Of a stretch of 26,591 bases of DNA, positions 1-7,480 are shown piece by piece. Below the pieces are notes generated by a model. It had not been told where the DNA came from and did no database searches. It saw only the letters and a program-made list of their open reading frames with translations. Location of the stretch: positions 1 through 26,591 of the IMG/VR virus record IMGVR_UViG_3300020420_000991; one strand, written 5' to 3'. The stretch's first letter is position 1. Each line of letters opens with the position of its first letter. This stretch comes from a virus. Position numbers and translations under genes: made by a program.

Positions 1-48
1 CGCATTACACGCATGGAAGCCAAACAGGCTCTTGAGGAGGTTAAGTGA
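1..48 (+). CDS. C-terminal end of an upstream gene (partial)
   Basis: Frame 1 is open from the window edge and ends at TGA 46-48, giving the last 15 residues (RITRMEAKQALEEVK). Its stop overlaps the ATG of the next gene (TGATG), the tight coupling seen throughout this cluster, and its GAGGAG sequence supplies the ribosome site of that gene. Too little is present to assign a function. Confidence 0.6.
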   Translation, partial: RITRMEAKQALEEVK

Positions 49-743
49 TGAGTTATCTGGGAGTAAGTGACCAAGAAATACTTAGAGCGCTGCTGAAAGC
101 AGGGTATGGGACAAAAATTCCAACATCATCCGCTGTTGACCAGTTGATTGCTAAAAGCCGGCCAGAAGTATCAAATTTAATGAAAGAAGTTCCATTAGTA
201 ACAAGCGGGAATATAGGATATAGGGCGCAAACACCAAACTACAAGATTGACCCGCGAGGTAACGTTGTAGGAGATGCGATGCTAGATACTGCTGCTTTAT
301 ACGGCGAGGCATCGAATACATTTAGTGAGGCAATGAATCGACCTTTTCGCCAAGCCAGGGCGGGAGTTGGTCGAATGGTTGGGCCTGGTGGGCGAAAGAT
401 GGCAGGTAAAGCAGGATCTGTATTAGGGGCATTGCCTGGGATGGGTAAACTTGGGGCAGCTGCAAGAGTTCTTGGACCAGGGCTTGGCGCTGTTGGTGGT
501 GTAATGGGAGTTGGTGATCTAGTTCTGGGAGAAGAATCAGGAGTCAACAAAGGTATGGACGCTACTGCTATGGCTATTGGAGGGTTACTTGGAAGTGCTG
601 GAGGTCCACTGGGGGCCGCTGCGGGTGCCGGCCTGGGCAAGATGGGTAGTGATGCTCTGCAGTATTTGTTTGGCGATAAGTTGACACCAGAACAGCGTAA
701 AATGAGAGAAGCGCTGATGATGTTACAAGGAGGTAGATACTGA
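48..743 (+). CDS. Glycine-zipper virion-type protein, function unknown
   Basis: 231 residues from the ATG at 48. This ATG overlaps the preceding TGA and follows GAGGAG; an in-frame GTG at 45 is less likely. Residues 1-100 are soluble-looking and helical. Residues 106-200 are very rich in Gly and Ala with small-residue spacing (for example GAVGGVMGVGDLVLG and GGPLGAAAGAGLGKMG), a glycine-zipper pattern that can insert into membranes. The C-terminus is a charged helix. It heads a run of low-complexity genes just before the packaging genes. By inference it could be a virion protein ejected with the DNA or one that contacts the cell membrane; no family is recognised. The same kind of segment appears in the small protein at 18195-18545. 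Confidence 0.8.
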   Translation: MSYLGVSDQEILRALLKAGYGTKIPTSSAVDQLIAKSRPEVSNLMKEVPLVTSGNIGYRAQTPNYKIDPRGNVVGDAMLDTAALYGEASNTFSEAMNRPFRQARAGVGRMVGPGGRKMAGKAGSVLGALPGMGKLGAAARVLGPGLGAVGGVMGVGDLVLGEESGVNKGMDATAMAIGGLLGSAGGPLGAAAGAGLGKMGSDALQYLFGDKLTPEQRKMREALMMLQGGRY

Positions 744-1708
744 TGGAATTTCGGAAGTATTACGATCCCAAACCGCTACCAAAAGTTAGTAAAGAGATAA
801 CAACATTTAAAGGGGACGGTGAACAGGGAATCCCGAACACATACAGACTAGGTAATAGGACCGTCACAGGGATAGAGCTGGGACCAAAGCCAGTCGGTCG
901 TATCCAAACGAATGACAAGGGTGAGCTTGTATCAAATGTAGGTAAGCGGAAAGGATATAGCCTGCCAGGTGCGAACAAAGCAATACTGGGCTACATAAAG
1001 AAGCCTGAGCTAAAGACTGGAGGGACTAATCCCTATGGATGGGACAAGGATGATATTCACCCATTTGACAGGCTTAGGGGTGTAACCGTTCAAGATCTAG
1101 AAAATGCGGAAAATACTGACCATCTTCAGCGGCTACGGGAGAAATATAAAGGAAGAAGATTTGCAGGAGAAGCAATTGGACCACAGTTCGGGGACAGAAT
1201 CTATGAGAACGAGGATGGGATAGTAACAGATTCTGTACAAGAACGTATAAACATGATGAACGCTGTGGAGGCAAAGAAAGCCAGTGAACCAAAGCGTTTA
1301 AGGCAAGATCTAGAAGCTGCAAGTGACAAAGTTGATAGTATTAACTTACAAAGGCGAATAGAGGACAATCAGAATCTAAAATTTGGATATTTAGTTAATC
1401 AGCAAATTGATGCTGACAAACTAAGATATAGTGATGAGCAAACGCGAAAAGCTGAAAGGCAGGAAGATATCGAAAGAGAAGACCTTAGATATAAAGACAA
1501 AAAACTACAATATGAAGCGGAATTGCAGCGTCAACTTAGTAGAGATAAAGAACAACTTAATCGTCAAGAGCGGATGGACAATTTTATGATACGTGAGTAC
1601 GAAGATAGACAAGACCGTCTAGATCGTGCTGAAAAGCGTGAAGATCGTAGAGCGAATATGGAATTAGGTGGAGCAATTTTCAATGCCCTGGGCTCGTTCT
1701 TTTATTGA
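743..1708 (+). CDS. Coiled-coil virion-type protein, function unknown
   Basis: 321 residues. The ATG at 743 overlaps the TGA of the previous gene and follows AAGGAGG, so the start is firm. Residues 1-160 are mixed with several Gly/Pro turns. From about residue 170 to 305 the protein is extremely charged (Asp, Glu, Lys, Arg, Gln) with no Pro, as in a long single helix or coiled coil. The last residues are hydrophobic (GAIFNALGSFFY). The gene is comparatively A/T-rich, with many AGA codons, unlike the capsid genes further on. Its 3' end overlaps the convergent lysozyme gene by 7 bases. Function is unknown; the company it keeps suggests an internal virion protein. Confidence 0.8.
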   Translation: MEFRKYYDPKPLPKVSKEITTFKGDGEQGIPNTYRLGNRTVTGIELGPKPVGRIQTNDKGELVSNVGKRKGYSLPGANKAILGYIKKPELKTGGTNPYGWDKDDIHPFDRLRGVTVQDLENAENTDHLQRLREKYKGRRFAGEAIGPQFGDRIYENEDGIVTDSVQERINMMNAVEAKKASEPKRLRQDLEAASDKVDSINLQRRIEDNQNLKFGYLVNQQIDADKLRYSDEQTRKAERQEDIEREDLRYKDKKLQYEAELQRQLSRDKEQLNRQERMDNFMIREYEDRQDRLDRAEKREDRRANMELGGAIFNALGSFFY

Positions 1709-2685
1709 GTCTGCATAAGAGCCTTCTTTCTAGCATCGAAGAAGTTAGTCAGATCACTTAAGGACCTTGATGGTTGCGGAGTGCCATCATCCATGTTGTA
1801 TTGAGAGCGTCCTTCTGCTGTGGGGAAGCTTGCCCAGATACCAGCAAGATTAGAGGCCTGACTTGAGAAAGGTTTACTAAAGTCATATCCACCGCGCTCT
1901 GTTGCCAAGCGGATCGCCGCTGCATCCTGATTTGCAGGCGTCATGGGGGCATTGATGCCATCATTCATTTCACGCCAGGTATCAGGCATAAACTGTCCTG
2001 CCCCATGGGCTGACGAACTTACTTTGGCGCTGCCATAGACAGTTCCAGGGTGTGGTTTTGAATTATCGAACTGATTGTAGGCGAAGGCCGTGTCGTACAT
2101 GGGTGAGCCAGTTGCAGCATCCCCCTTCCAAGTACCCTCGCCAAAATAAATAGTATCTAGAAGAGCGCGTTGCTCAACATTCAGAAGATCAGCAGGCTTA
2201 CTAGAATTCGCAATACTAGAGCTATCTGTTTCTTTAGGATTTAGAAGTGACTCAGTGCGTGATCGTGACAATGCAAGCTGCTCGTCTATGGACTGTCTAG
2301 CTCCGGCGTAATCAAATTCAGGTAGCTTTGCACGCTCCTTACGATCCTTCTTATCCGCCTTACGACTAATAACATCACCAGCTAACACACCAGCAGCAGC
2401 TACTGCACCAGCCTTGCGTGTGGACTTAGCTGCCTCTGCCTTGCGCTTGTCAGAGTCAAGCAGCATTTCTGTTCCTTTAAGCAGAGTCTTTCCGCGCATA
2501 CCTGCCTGAACAATACCGGCAGAAGCTCTACGGGCAGCAATCTCAGACTGAATACGTTGCTTCTGAGCTTCCTGCGTGACTTTGCTGTAATCAGCCCCAC
2601 TACGGATCGCAGCGCCTTGGATGTTAGAAGTCTGGCGAGCTGCGATATTACCAGCAGCGATATAGTCTGATACGTTCGCGGCCAT
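1702..2685 (-). CDS. Virion-associated lysozyme-like protein
   Basis: 327 residues on the minus strand. Residues 1-130 are helical and basic (KADKKDRKERAK at about 110-120). Residues 168-310 look like a lambda-R/GH104-type lysozyme domain: LLDTIYFGEGT with a likely catalytic Glu183, then SSAHGAGQFMPDTW (about 224-237), then ANQDAAAIRLATERG. This pattern is typical of peptidoglycan muramidases, which cut the MurNAc-GlcNAc bond. The long non-enzymatic N-terminus and the place among virion genes favour a structural lysozyme that opens the wall at infection over a lysis endolysin. No holin is visible beside it. It is transcribed alone, against its neighbours, from a -10-like element at 2704-2714. 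There is no good Shine-Dalgarno before the ATG. An endolysin role remains possible. Confidence 0.85.
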   Translation of the reverse strand: MAANVSDYIAAGNIAARQTSNIQGAAIRSGADYSKVTQEAQKQRIQSEIAARRASAGIVQAGMRGKTLLKGTEMLLDSDKRKAEAAKSTRKAGAVAAAGVLAGDVISRKADKKDRKERAKLPEFDYAGARQSIDEQLALSRSRTESLLNPKETDSSSIANSSKPADLLNVEQRALLDTIYFGEGTWKGDAATGSPMYDTAFAYNQFDNSKPHPGTVYGSAKVSSSAHGAGQFMPDTWREMNDGINAPMTPANQDAAAIRLATERGGYDFSKPFSSQASNLAGIWASFPTAEGRSQYNMDDGTPQPSRSLSDLTNFFDARKKALMQTQ

Positions 2686-2703
2686 AATATACGTGCACTG
2701 TTC

Positions 2704-2714
2704 ACTCTATTCTA
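2704..2714 (-). promoter_or_regulatory. Putative phage promoter (-10 type) for the lysozyme gene
   Basis: On the minus strand the sequence reads TTAGAATAGAG, about 20 bases before the ATG at 2685. It matches the recurrent intergenic element of this window and mirrors the plus-strand copy at 2720-2730. No -35 box is apparent. This is a prediction from motif recurrence. Confidence 0.5.
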
Positions 2715-2719
2715 ACTTT

Positions 2720-2730
2720 GTAGAATAGAG
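2720..2730 (+). promoter_or_regulatory. Putative phage promoter (-10 type) for the 11-mer repeat gene
   Basis: The sequence reads GTAGAATAGAG. With the minus-strand copy it forms a perfect 8-base inverted repeat (CTATTCTA ... TAGAATAG), so two promoters would stand back to back. A transcript starting about 7 bases after TAGAAT would begin almost at the ATG 2734, giving a leaderless mRNA, or a roughly 22-base leader if ATG 2755 is used. Confidence 0.5.
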
Positions 2731-2733
2731 ACA

Positions 2734-3849
2734 ATGCGTAAGTCTTACTTGGAAATGGCAAAGGAAGATAAGGGACAGACAGCAAGTGGTTTGTTTGGTC
2801 TCGATAATTTGATGAAGGAGTTCTATGGTTACCAGCCAAAAGCGGATGATGACGAAGGAAGAGCCCTGAAGTATACATTCCAAGCAAATATGATCCAGTC
2901 AGCATTCAATGATATGCAGGCCACTGGTATGGCATATAGGAATGCTGAAATTGCTTCTGATGCAATGAAACAAGCGGCGGATCTAGAGCGAGCCAATCAA
3001 AGGCAGTACATGAAAGATCAGAATACCTATGACATGCAGCGCATGGGTGCAGAGTTCGACTTCCAAGCTCAATTCGCTAAAGATCAAGACAACCGCGAGC
3101 TGACCAGGATGGCTAAGGCAGGTGACATAGCGCAGAATCAGACGAAGCTGGAAGGTAAGGAGAATAGGTTAACTCTGGAATCTCAGGGTCGAATTGATCT
3201 AGGCAAGATTGGAGCTCAAGGAGAAATTGAGAAAGCACTGCTAAAAACAAGAGGTGAACAAGCAGAATCACAAATCGAAACTCAAGGAGATATCGACAAA
3301 GCATTGCTGAAAACAACAGGAGAGCAGGCAATCAGTCAGATTAAAGAAGCAGGTACACAGGACCTTGCACGCATCAAAGAACAGGGAAGTGTAGACGTAA
3401 CTAAGATCGGAGCACAAGGAGATATTGATAAGGCACTGCTAGGAACTCAAGGGGAGCAGGCGATCAGTCAAATCCGAGAGGCCGGAACACAAGATATCAA
3501 ACGTATCGGTGAACAGGGTAAAGTTGATGTCGCCAGTATTAAAGCTGGTGGTGCTGTCGACTTGGCAAATATTGGGGCACAGGGTAAGGAAGATCGTGCC
3601 AACATTGCAGCTGAGGGGACTGCAGACATTGGTCGTATTGGTGCCCAGAAGGAAGCAGACATTGCCAAGATCGGAGCACAGGGTGTGGCGGATGTCACAA
3701 AGATCGGCGCTCAAGGACGTGAAGATCGATCCAACATCGAGACGCAGGGAGGACAGGACCGAGAGACGCTGCAGATGGCTAATCGCCTGGAAGCCAAGAC
3801 GCGAGCTAACCAGTCGATGTATGCCCGTGGTTTAGCCGGTAAATTCTGA
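2734..3849 (+). CDS. Virion-type protein of tandem 11-residue helical repeats
   Basis: 371 residues from the ATG at 2734. A start at ATG 2755 (residue 8, MAKEDK) is also plausible, because the gene at 6343 opens with nearly the same bases. Residues 1-121 are helical and charged. Residues 122-341 are about twenty 11-residue units of the form D-x-x-x-I-x-x-Q-G-x-x (for example DVTKIGAQGRE and DIAKIGAQGVA), with Gly at position 9 in nearly all. Such hendecads form long amphipathic helices, as in apolipoproteins and synuclein, or coiled coils. The C-terminus is basic. It starts the rightward packaging operon and overlaps the next gene (TGATG). Function is unknown; a structural or ejected membrane-binding protein is an inference. 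Confidence 0.8.
   Translation: MRKSYLEMAKEDKGQTASGLFGLDNLMKEFYGYQPKADDDEGRALKYTFQANMIQSAFNDMQATGMAYRNAEIASDAMKQAADLERANQRQYMKDQNTYDMQRMGAEFDFQAQFAKDQDNRELTRMAKAGDIAQNQTKLEGKENRLTLESQGRIDLGKIGAQGEIEKALLKTRGEQAESQIETQGDIDKALLKTTGEQAISQIKEAGTQDLARIKEQGSVDVTKIGAQGDIDKALLGTQGEQAISQIREAGTQDIKRIGEQGKVDVASIKAGGAVDLANIGAQGKEDRANIAAEGTADIGRIGAQKEADIAKIGAQGVADVTKIGAQGREDRSNIETQGGQDRETLQMANRLEAKTRANQSMYARGLAGKF
3097..3756 (+). repeat. Coding tandem repeat, about 20 units of 33 bases
   Basis: Codons 122-341 of the gene at 2734 form consecutive 33-base units encoding 11-residue hendecads. Gly at repeat position 9 is missing only in DIGRIGAQKEA. A larger block (DIDKALL...GEQAISQI(K/R)EAGTQD) occurs twice, so the array grew partly by multi-unit duplication. 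Confidence 0.85.
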
Positions 3850-4394
3850 TGGCTAGTACTAAGACAAACGCAACAGGATCAAGGGTCTACCTGACTGTGG
3901 TGGACCAGTGGCTAGACACGCTACCTGCTGCTGATTCAGAGGACTTCAGAGAGTTTGCTGAGTACACCCCATCGATCATTGAGATCTGGGTGTTTGCTGG
4001 AATCCTGGGATATGAGGGGAAGTTCACTGACCTGTCGCGCTGGGTCAAGATGAAGTACAAGAAGCTAAACCGTAGGGAGATTCTGAACAGCGAGATTGCA
4101 GCTCTACACGCCGATATCCAAGAGCTTCGTATGGCGATCACATCTGGCGAGATCAAGGGAGATAACGGTGCACAGCGACTAGCTGCATTGGAGAAGGAGC
4201 TGCGGTCGCACATCGAATCCAGCGAGAAGATGAACCGCAACGCCGATAAGCGCGGTCTGATTCTGGCTGGCGCTGACCGTGTCATGCGTGAGATGACAGC
4301 GATCTTCAAGGACGATCCGCAGTTCTCAGAGCCAATCGAGAACGCGATCAACGCTGTCTGGGCCAAGCTGTCGAGTGAGCTGAGTAATGGTTAA
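3849..4394 (+). CDS. Candidate terminase small subunit
   Basis: 181 residues; the ATG overlaps the TGA of the repeat gene. Residues 10-75 are a compact helical region (WLDTLPAADSEDFREFAEY, then IIEIWVFAGILGY) that could hold a DNA-binding fold. Residues 78-130 are a long charged coiled-coil-like helix. The C-terminus is another helical pair. Size, helical layout and a position two genes before TerL fit a small terminase, which recognises packaging DNA and oligomerises through a central coiled coil. I see no diagnostic motif, so the call rests mainly on position. It overlaps the next gene by 8 bases. Confidence 0.5.
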   Translation: MASTKTNATGSRVYLTVVDQWLDTLPAADSEDFREFAEYTPSIIEIWVFAGILGYEGKFTDLSRWVKMKYKKLNRREILNSEIAALHADIQELRMAITSGEIKGDNGAQRLAALEKELRSHIESSEKMNRNADKRGLILAGADRVMREMTAIFKDDPQFSEPIENAINAVWAKLSSELSNG

Positions 4395-4776
4395 CGAAGG
4401 CATTCCAGAGATTCAGAAGACTGACGTCGACACACTGCGATTGCGGTCAAAGGTTGCTGCCGCACTGCCACCAATGGCAGATGTCAGTAGTGATCCGCTG
4501 ACCGGATACAGCACAAAAGCTGCGGATGCTGCACAGCTGGCCTACGAGACAGGTCTTTCGTATGACGAGACAAGAGCCAACCTCAAGCGCAACAAGATGC
4601 TGTCCAAAGCAGAGGACAGGATGATTGAGAGTGGTATGCGTCAAATGGGTAAGGATGCCGCGAAACGTCAGCGTGGACAGGCAAGAAACCGAGTGATGGG
4701 GCGCAATCGGTACATCAAGCGCTTCGCTGGCGAGGTAATGGGACTCGGCAACGATGTCTTTAAGGTATTAAAATAG
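4387..4776 (+). CDS. Small basic protein between the packaging genes, function unknown
   Basis: 129 residues; the ATG at 4387 overlaps the end of the preceding gene. The N-terminal half contains a short helical stretch (KAADAAQLAYETGLSYDETRA). Residues 75-117 are strongly basic (KDAAKRQRGQARNRVMGRNR), consistent with nucleic-acid contact. It lies between the candidate small terminase and TerL. It could itself be part of the packaging machine, or be the small terminase if the upstream gene is not. No family is recognised. Confidence 0.7.
   Translation: MVNEGIPEIQKTDVDTLRLRSKVAAALPPMADVSSDPLTGYSTKAADAAQLAYETGLSYDETRANLKRNKMLSKAEDRMIESGMRQMGKDAAKRQRGQARNRVMGRNRYIKRFAGEVMGLGNDVFKVLK
4768..4776 (+). 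promoter_or_regulatory. Putative phage promoter (-10 type) before terL
   Basis: TTAAAATAG lies in the 23-base gap region before the TerL ATG, with TATAAAAG following at 4780. It resembles the recurrent GTAGAATAG element with one change. No -35 box is clear. Confidence 0.35.
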
Positions 4777-4799
4777 CGGTATAAAAGTAATACATATTT

Positions 4800-6332
4800 A
4801 TGGCAATACCAAGTGCTGCTCTGGCATATCGCCGGAATGCTTTGATGTCGGCTACAAAGGTATCTTCAAAGCCGCCATCCAAAGAAGTACTGGAAGCACG
4901 GGATAACTTTGCCGATTTCTGTAGGTATATGGGTAAAGCCCCTGCGAGGCATATGCTCGAGTGGCATAACCAGTTATGTACAGGAGAGGATTCAGAATGT
5001 CTATTAGGAGTAGCAGGACCAAACACCTCAATTTTGGCACCACGGGGATCTGCCAAAAGTACTGTGCTTGGTTTGTTTGCAGCCTGGATGATTGGCCGTC
5101 ATGCAGCTGCCAAACAGATGCTACGGATTCTCTACATCGCCTACATGGTCGACATCAGCCGAGCAAAGAGCGCAACGATCAAGGGAATCCTCAGTAGCCC
5201 AAAGTATCGGGAGGTATTCCCGATGGTGCGGCTATCAAAGATCAAGAGATCAGATGAATACTGGAGTATTGATTATGAGTTTGCGGGAATTGATACAGCA
5301 GGTGAAGAGGCGTTTACCATTGCGTGTGGTGGTCTCAAGGGTGCGATCACGTCGAAAAGATCGCAGCTGGTACTTATCGATGACCCTATCAAATCCGCTG
5401 CATCCATCAACAACCCGGATATACGGCGTGAAATGGAAGCAACGTGGTCGAACGTTATCGCGCCTACGATGTTTCAGGGGGCAAGAGCCATCTGTTTGGG
5501 AACCCGATTCCACTTTGACGATATTCACGCCACGCTATTTATACCAAAGAATAATTGGAAGCAGATTATCCAGAAGGCGGTCATCACGGACAAGGAGGGG
5601 AGAATGCGGTCGTACTGGCCGGAATTCTGGTCGATGAAATATCTAAAGGAGCGGAAGGCAGAGGACCGAGTTGCGTTTGCCTACCAGTATCTCAATACCG
5701 CTGTGCAGTCCAGTGACGTGGGTATATCACCTGAACTGATTATCAAAGGAGAAGTCCCTGAGGACTATGACTGTATCGGCGTTGGTATTGACCTCAGTGC
5801 AGGCCTATCAGAGAAGAACGACTGGACCGTATTCACACTAGGCGGAATCAAGGATGGTAAGACTTACCTGATTGATCAGCGAAGGATCAGGGCGATGGGA
5901 AATATGGACAAGATGGACGTGCTGTGCGAGATGCTGGCAGATTGGCACATCCTTATTGAGAATGAGACGGGGCAGTACTTCCCGACGACATCACCGTGCG
6001 TGATATGGCCTGAAGCAGTTGCATATCAGACGTCATTTGAAGGTGACTTCAAGCGGATCATGTTTGACGAGCGATCACTATTCAACCTGAGCATATCTCC
6101 AGTGAAGGGATTTAGGGGTGACAAACTTGCACGTCTACGTGGAGTATTAGGGTTATATGAGCACAAAAAGATTGTGTGGAACAAATGGCGGAAGTGGGAT
6201 GTGCTTGAAGAGGAGTTGTTGAACTTTGGCCATGCCAGCCACGATGACGCAGTGGATTCGATGGTATTAACAATTGGAGGATTATTGCGTAGAGGAAGTT
6301 TACAAGTAGACTACAATAGTGAAAGCTTATAG
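4800..6332 (+). CDS. terL: Terminase large subunit (DNA packaging ATPase/nuclease)
   Basis: 510 residues, the usual TerL length. The N-terminal ATPase shows Walker A at 80-88 (APRGSAKST), Walker B at 190-195 (LVLIDD) and a coupling-type LGTR motif at 233-236. The C-terminal RNase H-like nuclease shows a first acidic residue at D331 (GVGIDLSAG), a Glu in VIWPEAV (about 405), and the terminal HDDAVDS cluster (481-487). The protein pumps DNA into the prohead through the portal using ATP and cuts the concatemer. It is preceded by a short gap with a promoter-like element and no strong Shine-Dalgarno. The portal gene follows one gene later. Confidence 0.95.
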   Translation: MAIPSAALAYRRNALMSATKVSSKPPSKEVLEARDNFADFCRYMGKAPARHMLEWHNQLCTGEDSECLLGVAGPNTSILAPRGSAKSTVLGLFAAWMIGRHAAAKQMLRILYIAYMVDISRAKSATIKGILSSPKYREVFPMVRLSKIKRSDEYWSIDYEFAGIDTAGEEAFTIACGGLKGAITSKRSQLVLIDDPIKSAASINNPDIRREMEATWSNVIAPTMFQGARAICLGTRFHFDDIHATLFIPKNNWKQIIQKAVITDKEGRMRSYWPEFWSMKYLKERKAEDRVAFAYQYLNTAVQSSDVGISPELIIKGEVPEDYDCIGVGIDLSAGLSEKNDWTVFTLGGIKDGKTYLIDQRRIRAMGNMDKMDVLCEMLADWHILIENETGQYFPTTSPCVIWPEAVAYQTSFEGDFKRIMFDERSLFNLSISPVKGFRGDKLARLRGVLGLYEHKKIVWNKWRKWDVLEEELLNFGHASHDDAVDSMVLTIGGLLRRGSLQVDYNSESL

Positions 6333-6342
6333 TTTAAGTAAA

Positions 6343-7449
6343 ATGGCCAAGGAAGATAAAGAAAAGAAGAAGGCCGCAAGAGCGGCTGCTAGGGAGAGAG
6401 TTACCAATAGATTGCAAGCAGGTAAAAACATTAGTGTGTCAGGTGTTGCAAAAAAGACGGGAGTTAGCGAGAAGAAGGCTCAAAAGATTATTAATCGAGG
6501 TGGGCTAACTAAGAAGGAATATAAAACTGCTAATACAGGTCCTCAACAGGAGTCATCAATCAATAATGATGGCCAGGTGTCAACAAAAATGAAGGACTAC
6601 GATCCGTCAAAAGCAGGTAACAAAAATTTCACCAAAGCAGACATTAGGTATCTGATGAGTGAAGAAGGTGGCGGCCATTCTATGGAAAAAATCCAACAAA
6701 AGATGGACAGCTACCAAAATGACACCAGCGTGAAGGTTGGCTTGGGAGCGCAAGACTTCCTTGACAAGAAAGTCGCGGAAATGAAGAGCAGTGATGACAT
6801 GCGGCTTGGATCAACAGACGAGCAGGCACCACCCGCACCACCAGCTGCAGAGACGCCACCCGCACCACCAGCTGCAGAGACGCCACCCGCATCACCAGCT
6901 CCTACACCGCCGGCCGATACTGAGCCTGTGAACACAGGTAATCAAGATGCTGCTCAGGATTTCCTAGACGGGAAAATTGAGGATGTAAAACAGCAAACAC
7001 CAGCTGAGACTGCCTCTACCCCATCGCGTACTTCAATCGGCGATAGTGACTTGACAAACAATGGACAGATATTTGGTAACGTCAACCAAGGCTCTGACTT
7101 CAGCGTAAATATTAGTGGTGGTGCATCAGATAACACGAAGAGTGCTGCCGATTATATGAAAATTAACGACAACGCATTTGATAAGTCACAATCGCAGATG
7201 AGTGGATTGGGACGCGCATCACAGGCAATCGCAGCGGCAGACGCACAGACAGGCGCTGCACAAGGTATCGCCAACACTGATTACGTCACAAGAATGAACT
7301 CGCTGTACATGGGTGCTAAGGCAACAGCAGCACAGACAGCTCTCTACGGCGACATATTCAAGTTCGAAGCACCTGAGTACAAGATGCCGAAGCCTGGTAA
7401 GAAGCCTGAAGATAAGCAGAAAGAAACAGCTGACATGTACAGCGTTTAA
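6343..7449 (+). CDS. Pro-rich virion-type protein with HTH-like N-terminus, unknown
   Basis: 368 residues from the ATG at 6343; an in-frame GTG at 6319 overlapping the end of terL is the alternative. Neither has a good Shine-Dalgarno. The start MAKEDKEKKK is followed by a short helix-turn-helix-like stretch (about 29-60, SGVAKKTGVSEKKAQKI). The motif AQDFLDxK occurs twice, on either side of a Pro/Ala/Glu linker built from a 27-base repeat. The C-terminal 100 residues (ADYMKINDNAFDKSQ onward) are helical and Ala/Gln-rich. The place between TerL and portal suggests a structural or head-assembly protein, but no family is recognised. Confidence 0.75.
   Translation: MAKEDKEKKKAARAAARERVTNRLQAGKNISVSGVAKKTGVSEKKAQKIINRGGLTKKEYKTANTGPQQESSINNDGQVSTKMKDYDPSKAGNKNFTKADIRYLMSEEGGGHSMEKIQQKMDSYQNDTSVKVGLGAQDFLDKKVAEMKSSDDMRLGSTDEQAPPAPPAAETPPAPPAAETPPASPAPTPPADTEPVNTGNQDAAQDFLDGKIEDVKQQTPAETASTPSRTSIGDSDLTNNGQIFGNVNQGSDFSVNISGGASDNTKSAADYMKINDNAFDKSQSQMSGLGRASQAIAAADAQTGAAQGIANTDYVTRMNSLYMGAKATAAQTALYGDIFKFEAPEYKMPKPGKKPEDKQKETADMYSV
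6829..6900 (+). repeat. 27-base tandem repeat encoding a Pro-rich linker
   Basis: Two perfect 27-base units (6829-6855 and 6856-6882) and a third partial copy with one change encode the PPAPPAAET linker of the gene at 6343. The near identity suggests recent expansion by slippage. Confidence 0.9.
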
Positions 7450-7480
7450 TTGATAGGCTAGATACAAGTGAGAATGATAG

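Noticed and set aside
3097-3756. Regular 33-base periodicity considered as a CRISPR array
   Set aside because: The units are translated without stops as 11-residue helical repeats, vary throughout and have no unique spacers. The same reasoning excludes the 93-base tail-fibre repeats.
5092-5637. 181-codon plus-strand open frame inside terL
   Set aside because: It lies wholly within the TerL ATPase domain in another frame, is Arg/Ser-rich without motif, and has no ribosome site.
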